From an uncultured Robinsoniella sp. (GTDB lineage: Bacteria; Bacillota; Clostridia; Lachnospirales; Lachnospiraceae), in contig UQGG01000087.1 in NCBI GenBank assembly GCA_900540475.1, positions 1 to 19,483 of the forward strand: DNA of 19,483 nt. The letters are read 5' to 3'. This document shows, in pieces, positions 8,501-14,709 of this stretch (within the stretch, counting starts at the first letter, position 1; the number at the start of each line of letters is the position of its first letter). Both the position numbers and the translations under genes were made by a program. The notes beneath the pieces are model-generated. The model was not told the DNA's origin and ran no database searches. It saw nothing but the letters and a program-made list of their open reading frames with translations.

Positions 8501-11500
8501 AGGTGCAGTGGGAGACACTTCACTGAGAGGCATCTCGGGATGGTGCAGCATGGTTTCTAAAATATGCAGGTAGGATCTGCTGTAAAATTCCATGGTGTTC
8601 TGGTCAAATAAATCTTTTGCGTATTCCATGGTAAAGCGGTAGCCGTCACTGGTATGTATCGTCTCCAGGTGTAATTCCACTTTCACTGCATGAATGTCGG
8701 CTGGTACCATCTCAAGGTGTGCATCACCCAGCGTAAACTGGGAGGGATTCACAGGTGCCAGGGAAAACAGTGCGTGGTACAGCGCCTGGCTGCCGCGGTT
8801 TTCTTCCCCCTGTGCCAGATTTACAATCTCTTCTAACGACAGGTCCTGGTGTTCCAGCATATCCAGTACATCTTGTTTTACTTCCTTTAGATAAGCCATA
8901 AAACTCTTGTCAGAAGAAGGATTTAATAAAACAGGCAGCGTATTTACAAATACTCCGGTAAGTTCAGCCAGTTCCATGTGCCGTCTTCCGGATACGGGGG
9001 ACCCGATGATCAGGTTCTCATTCCTGCTGAATTTGGAAAGCATGAGGGCATAAATGCCAAGCAGCATCATATATGGAGTAACCTGGTGAGTTTTACAAAA
9101 TTCTTCAAAAGGTGCCAGAATATTTTTCGGCATGTTAAAAAAGACTTTTCCGCCTTCCCCTGTAAAATCTTTCGGGCGTGGGCGGTCAGCAGGCAGTGTC
9201 CACCGGGGGATTGGTCCCTGCAGCCGGTTTTTCCAATATTCCCGCTGCTCCAAGATCCACTCTTTTGGCTGCTGTTCCATCCACCAGGCATAGTCCCGGT
9301 ATCGGATGGAAGTCCGGGCAGGAACTTCACTGCGGTAATACTGATCCAGTCTGGACAGGGTGAGGGCACTGCTGATACCATCCGATATAATATGATGCAT
9401 ATCAAACAGCAGATACTGCTCCTGTGTCTCTGTTTCAGCCAGCATCACACGAAAGAGGGGAGGGACAGCCAGATCAAATGGCCGTATAAAAGCAGCCAGT
9501 GCTTCCTGGGGACTGTTATGGCTTCCCCGTTCCAAATGAAAGTCAGTTTTCTGGTGAATGCGGGAAACTACCTGCATTCCTTCCATTTCAAATCCGGTAC
9601 GCAGCATTTCATCGTCTGTAATTAGCTGCTGCAGTGCTGTCTCCAGACGATCTGCGTCAATGGGAGCAGATACACGGAATGCACCAGGCATGTGGTAGCT
9701 GATACCCGTAGGATCTATTTGCTGCAGGACATAGAAATTCTTTTGTGCTGCGGTGAGCGGATAGGTGCTGCGTTCCGGCGCCGGAGGTATTTTCTCCTGC
9801 CGGCCGGTTGCTGCAACTGGTTCCCCCCTCAGAAAGTTTCCGAAGCGCCGTATGGTGTTATTGGCATACAGATCGGAGATTTTGGGCAGCTTTTTAAATG
9901 CAGCCTCTACCTCGGTAAGCATGGCTACTGCATTTAAAGAATCCCCCCCGGAGAGAAAATAGTTGGTATGAATGCCAAGCTGTTCATTAGACAGAAGGCG
10001 TCTCCATATCTCAAGTAACTTCTCTTCAATTGCATCAGCAGGAGCTTCGTGTTCATCTGGAAGTTCCGGTTTCTGCAGATTTTTATAATCCGTTTTACCG
10101 TTGGCGGTAAGGGGAATTTCAGGCAGCTTCACAGCCAGTACCGGCAGCAGGTAATGGGGGAGGTAGCTGGATGCAAATGCCAGCAGATCTTCCCCGAAAA
10201 GCTCATGGTCGGATGTGAAATATGCGATTAAATGATGGTCAAAAGCACGAACCGCAACATTTTTAACTAACGGGTGATTCTGGAGCTGTTCTTCGATTTC
10301 GGCTGGTTCAACCCGGTGGCCCAGTATCTTCAGCTGACTGTCAATACGTCCCTGGAAGACAATCTCCCCTCTGGAATTCCAATATCCTAAGTCACCGGTC
10401 CGGTAGAGGCGTTCCCCGGGTAGATATGGGTCGGCTACGAACTTCTGGGCGGTAAGCTCCGGAGCCTGGAAGTACCCAGCGGCGAGGCAGGAGCCCCCGA
10501 TATATAATTCCCCGGCAGAGCCGATGGGAAGCGGGCGCATGGAATCATCCAGGATGTAAATCCGGCAGTTTGCCATAGGTTTTCCGATGGTGATCATCTC
10601 GTTGCCGGAAACGATACTGTGGCTCACTGCAACGGTGGCTTCAGAGGGACCATATTGATTATACAGCCGTGCAAGCGTACAGGAGCGAAGCGTCTGGTAG
10701 ATCTCGGGAGAGAGGCTTTCCCCGCCGCAAACAATGGTCTCGATGCGGTTCATGGCACTTAAAAATGCAGGCTCTTTTAGATAAGACTTCAGCCTGGAAG
10801 GTGTCATGGAGAGAAATCCAACGTCAAAACGTTCAATAAGTTTTGCCAGTGAGGCAGGATGATTCATCTCTTCCTGAGCAGTAAATACAATGGTTTTCCC
10901 GTTTAGCAGTGCGCTCATGCTTTCCAGCAAAAAGGCGTCAAAACTCACATTACAGATAGAAAGAACGGCGCCCTTTGGATAGAGGGAAGCCATATTGTTA
11001 GCCAGATTTAGCACACTGTACTGGCAGATCTGAACAGCTTTTGGCTTCCCGGTACTGCCTGAGGTATAAACCAGATAAGCCAGACTGTCGGAAGTAATAA
11101 CCGGCATGTGGTCCAGAGTGAAATCTGCCGTCTGATTCTCCAAAGGTACCAGGAGGCTTTGAATGCTGCCGCAGGGAATGGAAGTGCCAATTACTTCGCC
11201 TTCTTCCGTGATACAGTATACAGCCCCGCTTTCAGATAAAAGCTCCAAAAGCCGGTTCTCCGGCATAGTTTTATCTAATAACAGCCATGCATTGCCGGAT
11301 ATGGTAACTGCACACATTGCTTTAAATAAGGATTCACTGCGGTCCAGTAACAGGGCAATGGTCTGATTCCCGTCCGAAACGTCAGTGACCAGATTTCGGG
11401 CAATAGTAAATGCATCCCGGTAAAGTTCTCCGTAAGTTGTACGGCGTCCACTGCAGATCACTGCCGCACGGTCCGGTGCATAGAGGGCTTTGTCACGAAG

Positions 11501-12919
11501 GACATCCCGCAGTGTACTTTCTTTTGGGTACCAGGCATCTGTCTGGTTAAAATCAAAGATCAGGTGTTCTTCTTCCTCTTCACTGATCACGGAAAGATCC
11601 GCAATTGGAACATCCGGATTCATAAGAGCATTATGGAGAATCTGCATTAAATGGCGGTGCAGGGTATCGATTTCTTCTTCTGAGAAAATCTGTGTCAGGT
11701 AGTCATAATCTACTAAAAAGCGGTTATCCGTATCACGGCTGCTCAGGTGGACACACAGGGACTCCGCCTGATATCCGCTGTAAAGCCAGCGGCCCTCCAG
11801 CGTCACCTGGGCACCTCTCAGATGATGGATCTGCGTGTTCTGATAGGAGAGGGCTATGCTGAACAACTGGCTGGCTGCCAGATCACTTTCTTTTCCTGAT
11901 ATCGTCTTTTTGATCTCACTAAACGGGAAACGCTGATGATAAAGCAGCTTGAACCAGTCATTTTTCAGCTTCTCATTAAATTCCTGGAAGGAAATTGTAT
12001 CATCCAGTTCATTTACGAAAGGCAGGGTATTCACAAACATGCCGGCGGTCTGCTTTTCCTGGTAATTGATGCGGTTTACGGTTGGCACCCCAATGCAAAA
12101 GCGCGTCTGCCCCTTAATCCGTTTTAAATAAATGGCAAGAACCATATAAAAGACAGCAAAAGGAGACACCTTATTCTGAGCACAAAAGCTCCCGATCATC
12201 CGGTTGGAACGATTAGAGAGAGAATAAGACTTACGGATACCCACAGGACTGATATGGGCATACTGGTATTCTTTTGTAAACGCAGGAGGGATGTCTGTCA
12301 GCATATCCTGCCAATAGGCGCGGTCTTTGTCACTTCTTTTGGAAGCGAGATAGTCCAGTTCAGTCTGAATATGTACTGCGTATTCGGGCATAACCGTACA
12401 ATCTGGTGCTTCGTTTTTGAGCAGACGAAAATAGTTATGGATGATCTGGTTTGTGACAAGGGTCTGAGACCATGCATCTGCGATAATATGATGGATCTTT
12501 GTCAAAATACCTCCGGTATTTTCAGATAGTTTAAATATAATCATCTGACACAGCGGCGAGTCACAAAGTGTGATGTGTTCTCTGGCAACTGAAACATCCC
12601 AAATAGATGCACCCTCCTGGTTTGTTTTGGAAAAATCCAGAAAAGGTGCTGTCTTTGGTATTTCCGGATCAATATATTGGACAGGGGTATGTTCCTGTAT
12701 GGTGATCCGGGTTCTGAGCGTAGAGAATGCTTCATAAGCAAAGGTAATGCACTGCTGCAGCAGTTCTGCATTAAAGTTCCCTTCTATGCGTAATACGGTA
12801 CAGATATTGTTGATCGGAACTCCGGGATTCGCCATTTCCAGGTTCCAGATATTCTGCTGGCTATAAGATAGAGGTAAGTATTTTATCGTAGTATCGTCTG
12901 CAAAGTTATGATTATCCAC
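5549..12919 (-). CDS. Dimodular NRPS, C-A-T-C-A-T-R, reductive release (2456 aa)
   Basis: Domain order by residue: condensation 1 (15-445, HHIIADA at 143-149), adenylation 1 (465-950), carrier 1 (960-1033, Ser994 in GGDSL), condensation 2 (1052-1470, HHIISDG at 1175-1181), adenylation 2 (1490-1975), carrier 2 (1995-2063, Ser2027 in GGTSL) and terminal reductase (2100-2456). The reductase has the NAD(P)-binding GATGYLG near 2107 and a Tyr2266/Lys2270 YxxxK pair, with the Ser/Thr of the triad near 2231-2234. No epimerase, methyltransferase or thioesterase is present. The enzyme should join two amino acids and release them as an aldehyde. The leading condensation domain, the operon's acyl ligase and its carrier protein suggest an N-acyl cap. 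By hand alignment to GrsA, the specificity residues read DALSVGQVAK (A1) and DVTQILIVHK (A2), neither of which I can assign. The start is a GTG with AAAGGA six bases upstream. Confidence 0.95.
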   Translation of the reverse strand: MDNHNFADDTTIKYLPLSYSQQNIWNLEMANPGVPINNICTVLRIEGNFNAELLQQCITFAYEAFSTLRTRITIQEHTPVQYIDPEIPKTAPFLDFSKTNQEGASIWDVSVAREHITLCDSPLCQMIIFKLSENTGGILTKIHHIIADAWSQTLVTNQIIHNYFRLLKNEAPDCTVMPEYAVHIQTELDYLASKRSDKDRAYWQDMLTDIPPAFTKEYQYAHISPVGIRKSYSLSNRSNRMIGSFCAQNKVSPFAVFYMVLAIYLKRIKGQTRFCIGVPTVNRINYQEKQTAGMFVNTLPFVNELDDTISFQEFNEKLKNDWFKLLYHQRFPFSEIKKTISGKESDLAASQLFSIALSYQNTQIHHLRGAQVTLEGRWLYSGYQAESLCVHLSSRDTDNRFLVDYDYLTQIFSEEEIDTLHRHLMQILHNALMNPDVPIADLSVISEEEEEHLIFDFNQTDAWYPKESTLRDVLRDKALYAPDRAAVICSGRRTTYGELYRDAFTIARNLVTDVSDGNQTIALLLDRSESLFKAMCAVTISGNAWLLLDKTMPENRLLELLSESGAVYCITEEGEVIGTSIPCGSIQSLLVPLENQTADFTLDHMPVITSDSLAYLVYTSGSTGKPKAVQICQYSVLNLANNMASLYPKGAVLSICNVSFDAFLLESMSALLNGKTIVFTAQEEMNHPASLAKLIERFDVGFLSMTPSRLKSYLKEPAFLSAMNRIETIVCGGESLSPEIYQTLRSCTLARLYNQYGPSEATVAVSHSIVSGNEMITIGKPMANCRIYILDDSMRPLPIGSAGELYIGGSCLAAGYFQAPELTAQKFVADPYLPGERLYRTGDLGYWNSRGEIVFQGRIDSQLKILGHRVEPAEIEEQLQNHPLVKNVAVRAFDHHLIAYFTSDHELFGEDLLAFASSYLPHYLLPVLAVKLPEIPLTANGKTDYKNLQKPELPDEHEAPADAIEEKLLEIWRRLLSNEQLGIHTNYFLSGGDSLNAVAMLTEVEAAFKKLPKISDLYANNTIRRFGNFLRGEPVAATGRQEKIPPAPERSTYPLTAAQKNFYVLQQIDPTGISYHMPGAFRVSAPIDADRLETALQQLITDDEMLRTGFEMEGMQVVSRIHQKTDFHLERGSHNSPQEALAAFIRPFDLAVPPLFRVMLAETETQEQYLLFDMHHIISDGISSALTLSRLDQYYRSEVPARTSIRYRDYAWWMEQQPKEWILEQREYWKNRLQGPIPRWTLPADRPRPKDFTGEGGKVFFNMPKNILAPFEEFCKTHQVTPYMMLLGIYALMLSKFSRNENLIIGSPVSGRRHMELAELTGVFVNTLPVLLNPSSDKSFMAYLKEVKQDVLDMLEHQDLSLEEIVNLAQGEENRGSQALYHALFSLAPVNPSQFTLGDAHLEMVPADIHAVKVELHLETIHTSDGYRFTMEYAKDLFDQNTMEFYSRSYLHILETMLHHPEMPLSEVSPTAPFDQLQLLEIPGQMRMPYDPALIDQMTDRYALLSPQSKAVCWGDHFSLSFAQLKQRSDSLAVYLIREGVLHGDVVAFMPKRDGDMPVTMLGILKAGAAYLPVDPDFPAERISYMLENAKARLLLLGESITPPDISACPVLPLDFTLDGNWTPELKRTPEDVLNVIYTSGSTGKPKGVMMVHKAISNLSGTVTPLLGENGSPVLCASNCVFDVFTTETLLALANGRCISIADEEEMLLPWKLAERIHKDQSRIIQMTPSRLQMCLSDTAFCEALKDTEIIILLGEPWTLSLRDRIRELSNARIYNIYGPTETSVHNCLGNVTDSESIHIGKPIGNCRYYLLDENRRPLPPTAIGEIYIAGECLAAGYINREDLTNQVFIPDLLCKNERMYKTGDLGRLRADGNWQCLGRVDNQLKLNGHRIEPEEIASQIIQSRFASEAAVVPVKSNDLVQSLRGYLVPANQYTEEKLRDYLLEQLPDYMIPSVFVPVSALPRTASGKLDIRQLMEMEPPKENRPHIQEEQTLANPQEALLQSVWEEALGKKVDWNVSFFKQGGTSLTAIMVLSQYYKNHIDFSLNDFYSCPTLASQAQKITGRLIPLHAEAAVTLEADDDSKKLARFLPDNNRSIPNSRITLLTGATGYLGAHLLYELLGTGIEKLICLVRTGGEKRLKEVISSYFGESFYSFVSRRIEILEGDITLEHFGISEAEYKRLSDTTDMVIHCAADVRHYAPGDELAHTNTQGTENVIAFARHAYASLIHISTISVAGEYIMDAPGLPVFFSEHDLDMGQNWMDNPYTKSKILAEALVAGAIENGLNARIFRVGRLVSRAKDGVFQLNSDSNAFYRIIRGLLMLKKIPREFDRVFMELTSVDLCAEAIVKLLYQPGTAFHVINPQESALGDILKSCCDMELADREEFEELLRSQAAQNSSPFIQAVAEAYFSGTAFHSQIQIQARDTAYQLQQLGFTWPRPDLNKISRCFDCTRKEE
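5554..5560 (-). promoter_or_regulatory. Ribosome binding site that sets a TTG start for the kinase
   Basis: AAGGAGG on the minus strand is encoded by the last Arg-Lys-Glu-Glu codons of the NRPS gene. It lies 7 bases before the TTG at 5546. This is the best ribosome site in the operon and points to translational coupling of the kinase to the NRPS. Confidence 0.8.
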
Positions 12920-12925
12920 TTTTTT

Positions 12926-12931
12926 TCCTTT
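12926..12931 (-). promoter_or_regulatory. Ribosome binding site of the NRPS
   Basis: AAAGGA on the minus strand lies 6 bases before the GTG at 12919 and supports that non-ATG start. No equally good upstream start is seen in frame. Confidence 0.6.
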
Positions 12932-12943
12932 CGTACAATGAAC

Positions 12944-12972
12944 TTGACATAAAAATAAGTATCCAATAGAAT
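12944..12972 (+). promoter_or_regulatory. Sigma-A type promoter for the phosphopantetheinyl transferase
   Basis: A perfect TTGACA (12944-12949) is followed after 17 bases by TAGAAT (12967-12972), one mismatch from TATAAT. Transcription would begin near 12979. This excludes the ATG at 12979 as a normal start and favours the ATG at 12997. The element lies in the short divergent gap next to the NRPS leader, so any NRPS promoter must overlap it. Confidence 0.75.
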
Positions 12973-12984
12973 GAAGTCATGATT

Positions 12985-12988
12985 GGAG
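12985..12988 (+). promoter_or_regulatory. Ribosome binding site that sets the transferase start
   Basis: GGAG lies 8 bases before the ATG at 12997. The more upstream in-frame ATG at 12979 has no ribosome site and sits at the predicted transcription start. Confidence 0.7.
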
Positions 12989-12996
12989 TACTGTCA

Positions 12997-13560
12997 ATGA
13001 ATACGGTGAATTTTTATGATGTTTTTGTTTACATATGTAAAGGTACCGACCCGTCTCTCCGCAGCCGGCGTCTTCAAAGTTGTGCCCGGCATTTTGCGGG
13101 GCTCTTTGGAGAAGAAATCAGCTGCTATACAGAGAAATATGGTAATTATGGAAAGCCATATTTTTCCGAAAACAGGGGAGTCCATTATTCAATTTCCCAC
13201 AGTGGGGAATACTGGATGTGCGCATTTCATAAAGGACCCATCGGTTTTGATATGCAGGAGCACAAAGCGATGGATTATGAGAATATTGCGAAACACTGGT
13301 TTCATCCGCAGGAATACGAATCAGTTCTTGAAAAAGGCGCAAACCAATTTTACGATATTTGGTGCGCCAAGGAGAGTTATCTGAAATATATGGGAATCGG
13401 ACTGTGCCAGCCAATGAAAGAGTTTTCAGTAATTGAGGAAAATAAACTGAAAAATCGATTATTAGACACGGAACTGGTAAATATTTCCAAAAACCCCGGA
13501 TATTCTTTGTGCATATGTGCAGAAAAAATCATAAATATTTATTTTTTGGTATATTTCTAA
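12997..13560 (+). CDS. Sfp-type 4'-phosphopantetheinyl transferase (187 aa)
   Basis: The enzyme moves the phosphopantetheine arm of coenzyme A onto the serine of carrier domains. Motifs in order are GKPYF, HYSISHSGEYW, GFDMQEH and WCAKESYLKYMGIG. The last is the W..KE..(K) core that binds magnesium and the diphosphate. In the GxDxE position the acidic residue is Gln (DMQ), a change I recall from other Firmicutes enzymes of this family, so it need not mean loss of function. The length is somewhat shorter than Sfp (about 224 residues). It is transcribed divergently from the NRPS across a 77-base gap. The natural substrates are therefore the two NRPS carrier domains and the stand-alone carrier protein. 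The start at 12997 was chosen from the promoter and ribosome site. Confidence 0.9.
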   Translation: MNTVNFYDVFVYICKGTDPSLRSRRLQSCARHFAGLFGEEISCYTEKYGNYGKPYFSENRGVHYSISHSGEYWMCAFHKGPIGFDMQEHKAMDYENIAKHWFHPQEYESVLEKGANQFYDIWCAKESYLKYMGIGLCQPMKEFSVIEENKLKNRLLDTELVNISKNPGYSLCICAEKIINIYFLVYF

Positions 13561-13563
13561 AAA

Positions 13564-13583
13564 TTGTATAGCTTATTATACAA
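13564..13583. repeat. Perfect palindrome, possible operator 1
   Basis: TTGTATA, six bases, TATACAA form a perfect inverted repeat just after the transferase stop codon. It is too AT-rich and has no T-tract suited to a terminator. The form fits a dimeric repressor site ahead of the hydrolase gene, but no regulator gene is seen in the window. Confidence 0.45.
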
Positions 13584-13586
13584 GGG

Positions 13587-13604
13587 TTGACCATATAGTG
13601 TCAA
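13587..13604. repeat. Perfect palindrome, possible operator 2
   Basis: TTGAC, eight bases, GTCAA form a second inverted repeat three bases after the first. Its left arm reads TTGACC and could double as a -35 element, though no good -10 lies at the right distance. Confidence 0.4.
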
Positions 13605-13645
13605 TAGAGGAAATTTTAGGCTTTCCCCATTTCGCGGCATCTGCA

Positions 13646-13651
13646 TATAAT
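13646..13651 (+). promoter_or_regulatory. Candidate -10 box for the hydrolase
   Basis: A perfect TATAAT lies 26 bases before the hydrolase ATG. The -35 region 17 bases upstream reads TTCCCC and is poor, so the promoter would need an activator or be weak. Read-through from the transferase is the alternative. Confidence 0.4.
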
Positions 13652-13677
13652 GGTAAAAAAGAGATTGGATACTGATT

Positions 13678-14490
13678 ATGTTTTATGTAAAATCAAATGA
13701 TGGTACGAAATTGGCTGTTTATGATCCCAATCCACAGGGAAAATGGGCGATTGTTTTAATTCATGGGTGGCCTTTGTCGCACAAAATGTATGAATATCAG
13801 GAGGAATTGCTGCTAAATTGCGGTTTCCGCGTGGTAACGATGGATTTGCGGGGTTATGGAAATTCAGATGCTCCAAGATGTGGTTACTATTATGACCAGA
13901 TGGCAAGAGATATCTATAATGTGATAAAAGCACTGCGCCTGAAGTCTTTTATATTATGCGGATTTTCTATGGGCGGAGCAATTGCACTGCGCTACATGAA
14001 TTGTTATCAGGGATATGGGGTTCATAAATTAATACTTATTGCAGCTGCAGCGCCAAGCTGGACACAGAGGGAAGGCTATCCATACGGGATTCCACGGGAA
14101 AAGGCAGATGAGTTTATCTGTCAGGCGGCTGCGGACAGACCGCAGCTGTGCCACAATTTCGCACATGAGATGTTATTTGCAAGTCCCCACAGCGAGCCTT
14201 TGAAGAACTGGTTTGAAGATATCTCTTTGTCGGCTTCCGGCATCGCAACTATTCAGTCCGCATATGCATTGCGGGACGAAGATGGAAGAGAAGACCTGAA
14301 AGCAGTACATGTGCCCACCGCAATTTTTGCAGGTGCCAAGGACCAGGTAGTATTAAAGGGATTGACGGATTACCAGCATCAGGAGATCGCCAATTCCAAA
14401 TTATATGTACTGGAAAATAGTGGCCATGGTGTATTTTATGATGAATTAGACCGGTTTAATGAGTGCTTTCTTGAATTCATAAACGAATAA
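13678..14490 (+). CDS. Alpha/beta hydrolase, haloperoxidase-like (270 aa)
   Basis: This is a soluble alpha/beta-hydrolase fold protein. The oxyanion motif HGW is at 29-31, the nucleophile elbow GFSMGG has Ser97, the acid is probably Asp222 (GAKDQVV), and the base is His250 (SGHGVF). The whole catalytic triad is present. It resembles cofactor-free haloperoxidases and general esterases, whose substrates cannot be read from sequence. It follows the phosphopantetheinyl transferase by 117 bases that carry two palindromes and a candidate -10 box. It ends in a hairpin, so it may be a separately controlled unit. In this setting it could trim the acyl peptide, edit misloaded carriers or detoxify the product; each is a guess. 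The ribosome site before the ATG is weak. Confidence 0.88.
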   Translation: MFYVKSNDGTKLAVYDPNPQGKWAIVLIHGWPLSHKMYEYQEELLLNCGFRVVTMDLRGYGNSDAPRCGYYYDQMARDIYNVIKALRLKSFILCGFSMGGAIALRYMNCYQGYGVHKLILIAAAAPSWTQREGYPYGIPREKADEFICQAAADRPQLCHNFAHEMLFASPHSEPLKNWFEDISLSASGIATIQSAYALRDEDGREDLKAVHVPTAIFAGAKDQVVLKGLTDYQHQEIANSKLYVLENSGHGVFYDELDRFNECFLEFINE

Positions 14491-14499
14491 ACCGGACGA

Positions 14500-14540
14500 A
14501 GGAAGGAATGGCAGCCATAAAAAAGCTGCCATTCCTTCCT
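14500..14540 (+). terminator. Long hairpin after the hydrolase
   Basis: A perfect 16-base-pair stem (14500-14515 with 14525-14540) encloses a 9-base loop and starts 10 bases after the hydrolase stop. The following bases (ATTATTATAG) are only loosely T-rich, so this is not a textbook intrinsic terminator. It may instead protect the 3' end of the mRNA. No T-tract lies on the minus strand either. Confidence 0.65.
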
Positions 14541-14564
14541 ATTATTATAGATTATGGTCATATA

Positions 14565-14654
14565 AGCGGCTTTGTATCTAAAAAAGCGCTTGCTGTTTGT
14601 TACCTCAAATTATATAATGATATTATATGGATGATACTCATACAAAGGGCCGCT
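14565..14654. repeat. Inverted repeat bracketing the cyclase promoter
   Basis: The left arm AGCGGCTTTGTAT (14565-14577) and the right arm ATACAAAGGGCCGCT (14640-14654) pair over 13 bases with a 2-base bulge. They are separated by 62 bases that contain the promoter. Two copies of a regulator site in inverted orientation, or an RNA stem formed only by read-through transcripts, would both fit. Confidence 0.5.
14590..14618 (+). promoter_or_regulatory. Promoter of the diguanylate cyclase
   Basis: TTGCTG (14590-14595), a 17-base spacer and a perfect TATAAT (14613-14618) form a likely sigma-A promoter. The -10 box is part of a 17-base palindrome, ATATAAT-GAT-ATTATAT (14612-14628), that reaches the expected start point near 14625 and could be a repressor site. 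The leader to the TTG start would be about 85 bases. Confidence 0.6.
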
Positions 14655-14709
14655 GATAAGAATGACATGAAAATGTAAATCTACGGGGTATTATTCCGGG
14701 GGATGGAAA

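Noticed and set aside
8978..9625. A 215-codon plus-strand ORF inside the NRPS gene
   Set aside because: It is antisense to condensation domain 2, which is clearly coding on the minus strand, and its translation shows no known family.
5549..12919. Epimerase or thioesterase domain in the NRPS
   Set aside because: Only two HHxxxD motifs occur, both in condensation domains, and the C-terminus is a clear NAD(P)-dependent reductase.
12979..12996. Longer transferase start at the ATG at 12979
   Set aside because: It lies at the predicted transcription start and has no ribosome site, unlike the ATG at 12997.
12966..12997. Minus-strand NRPS promoter using TTGACA at 12992-12997
   Set aside because: At spacers of 16-18 bases the -10 hexamers match TATAAT at no more than three positions.
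13205..13250. Transferase as inactive because of DMQ in place of DxE
   Set aside because: The KE and Trp core is intact, and I recall Gln at this place in other Firmicutes enzymes of the family.
14625..14709. c-di-GMP riboswitch in the cyclase leader
   Set aside because: The leader lacks the conserved core and paired stems I would expect for either c-di-GMP class.
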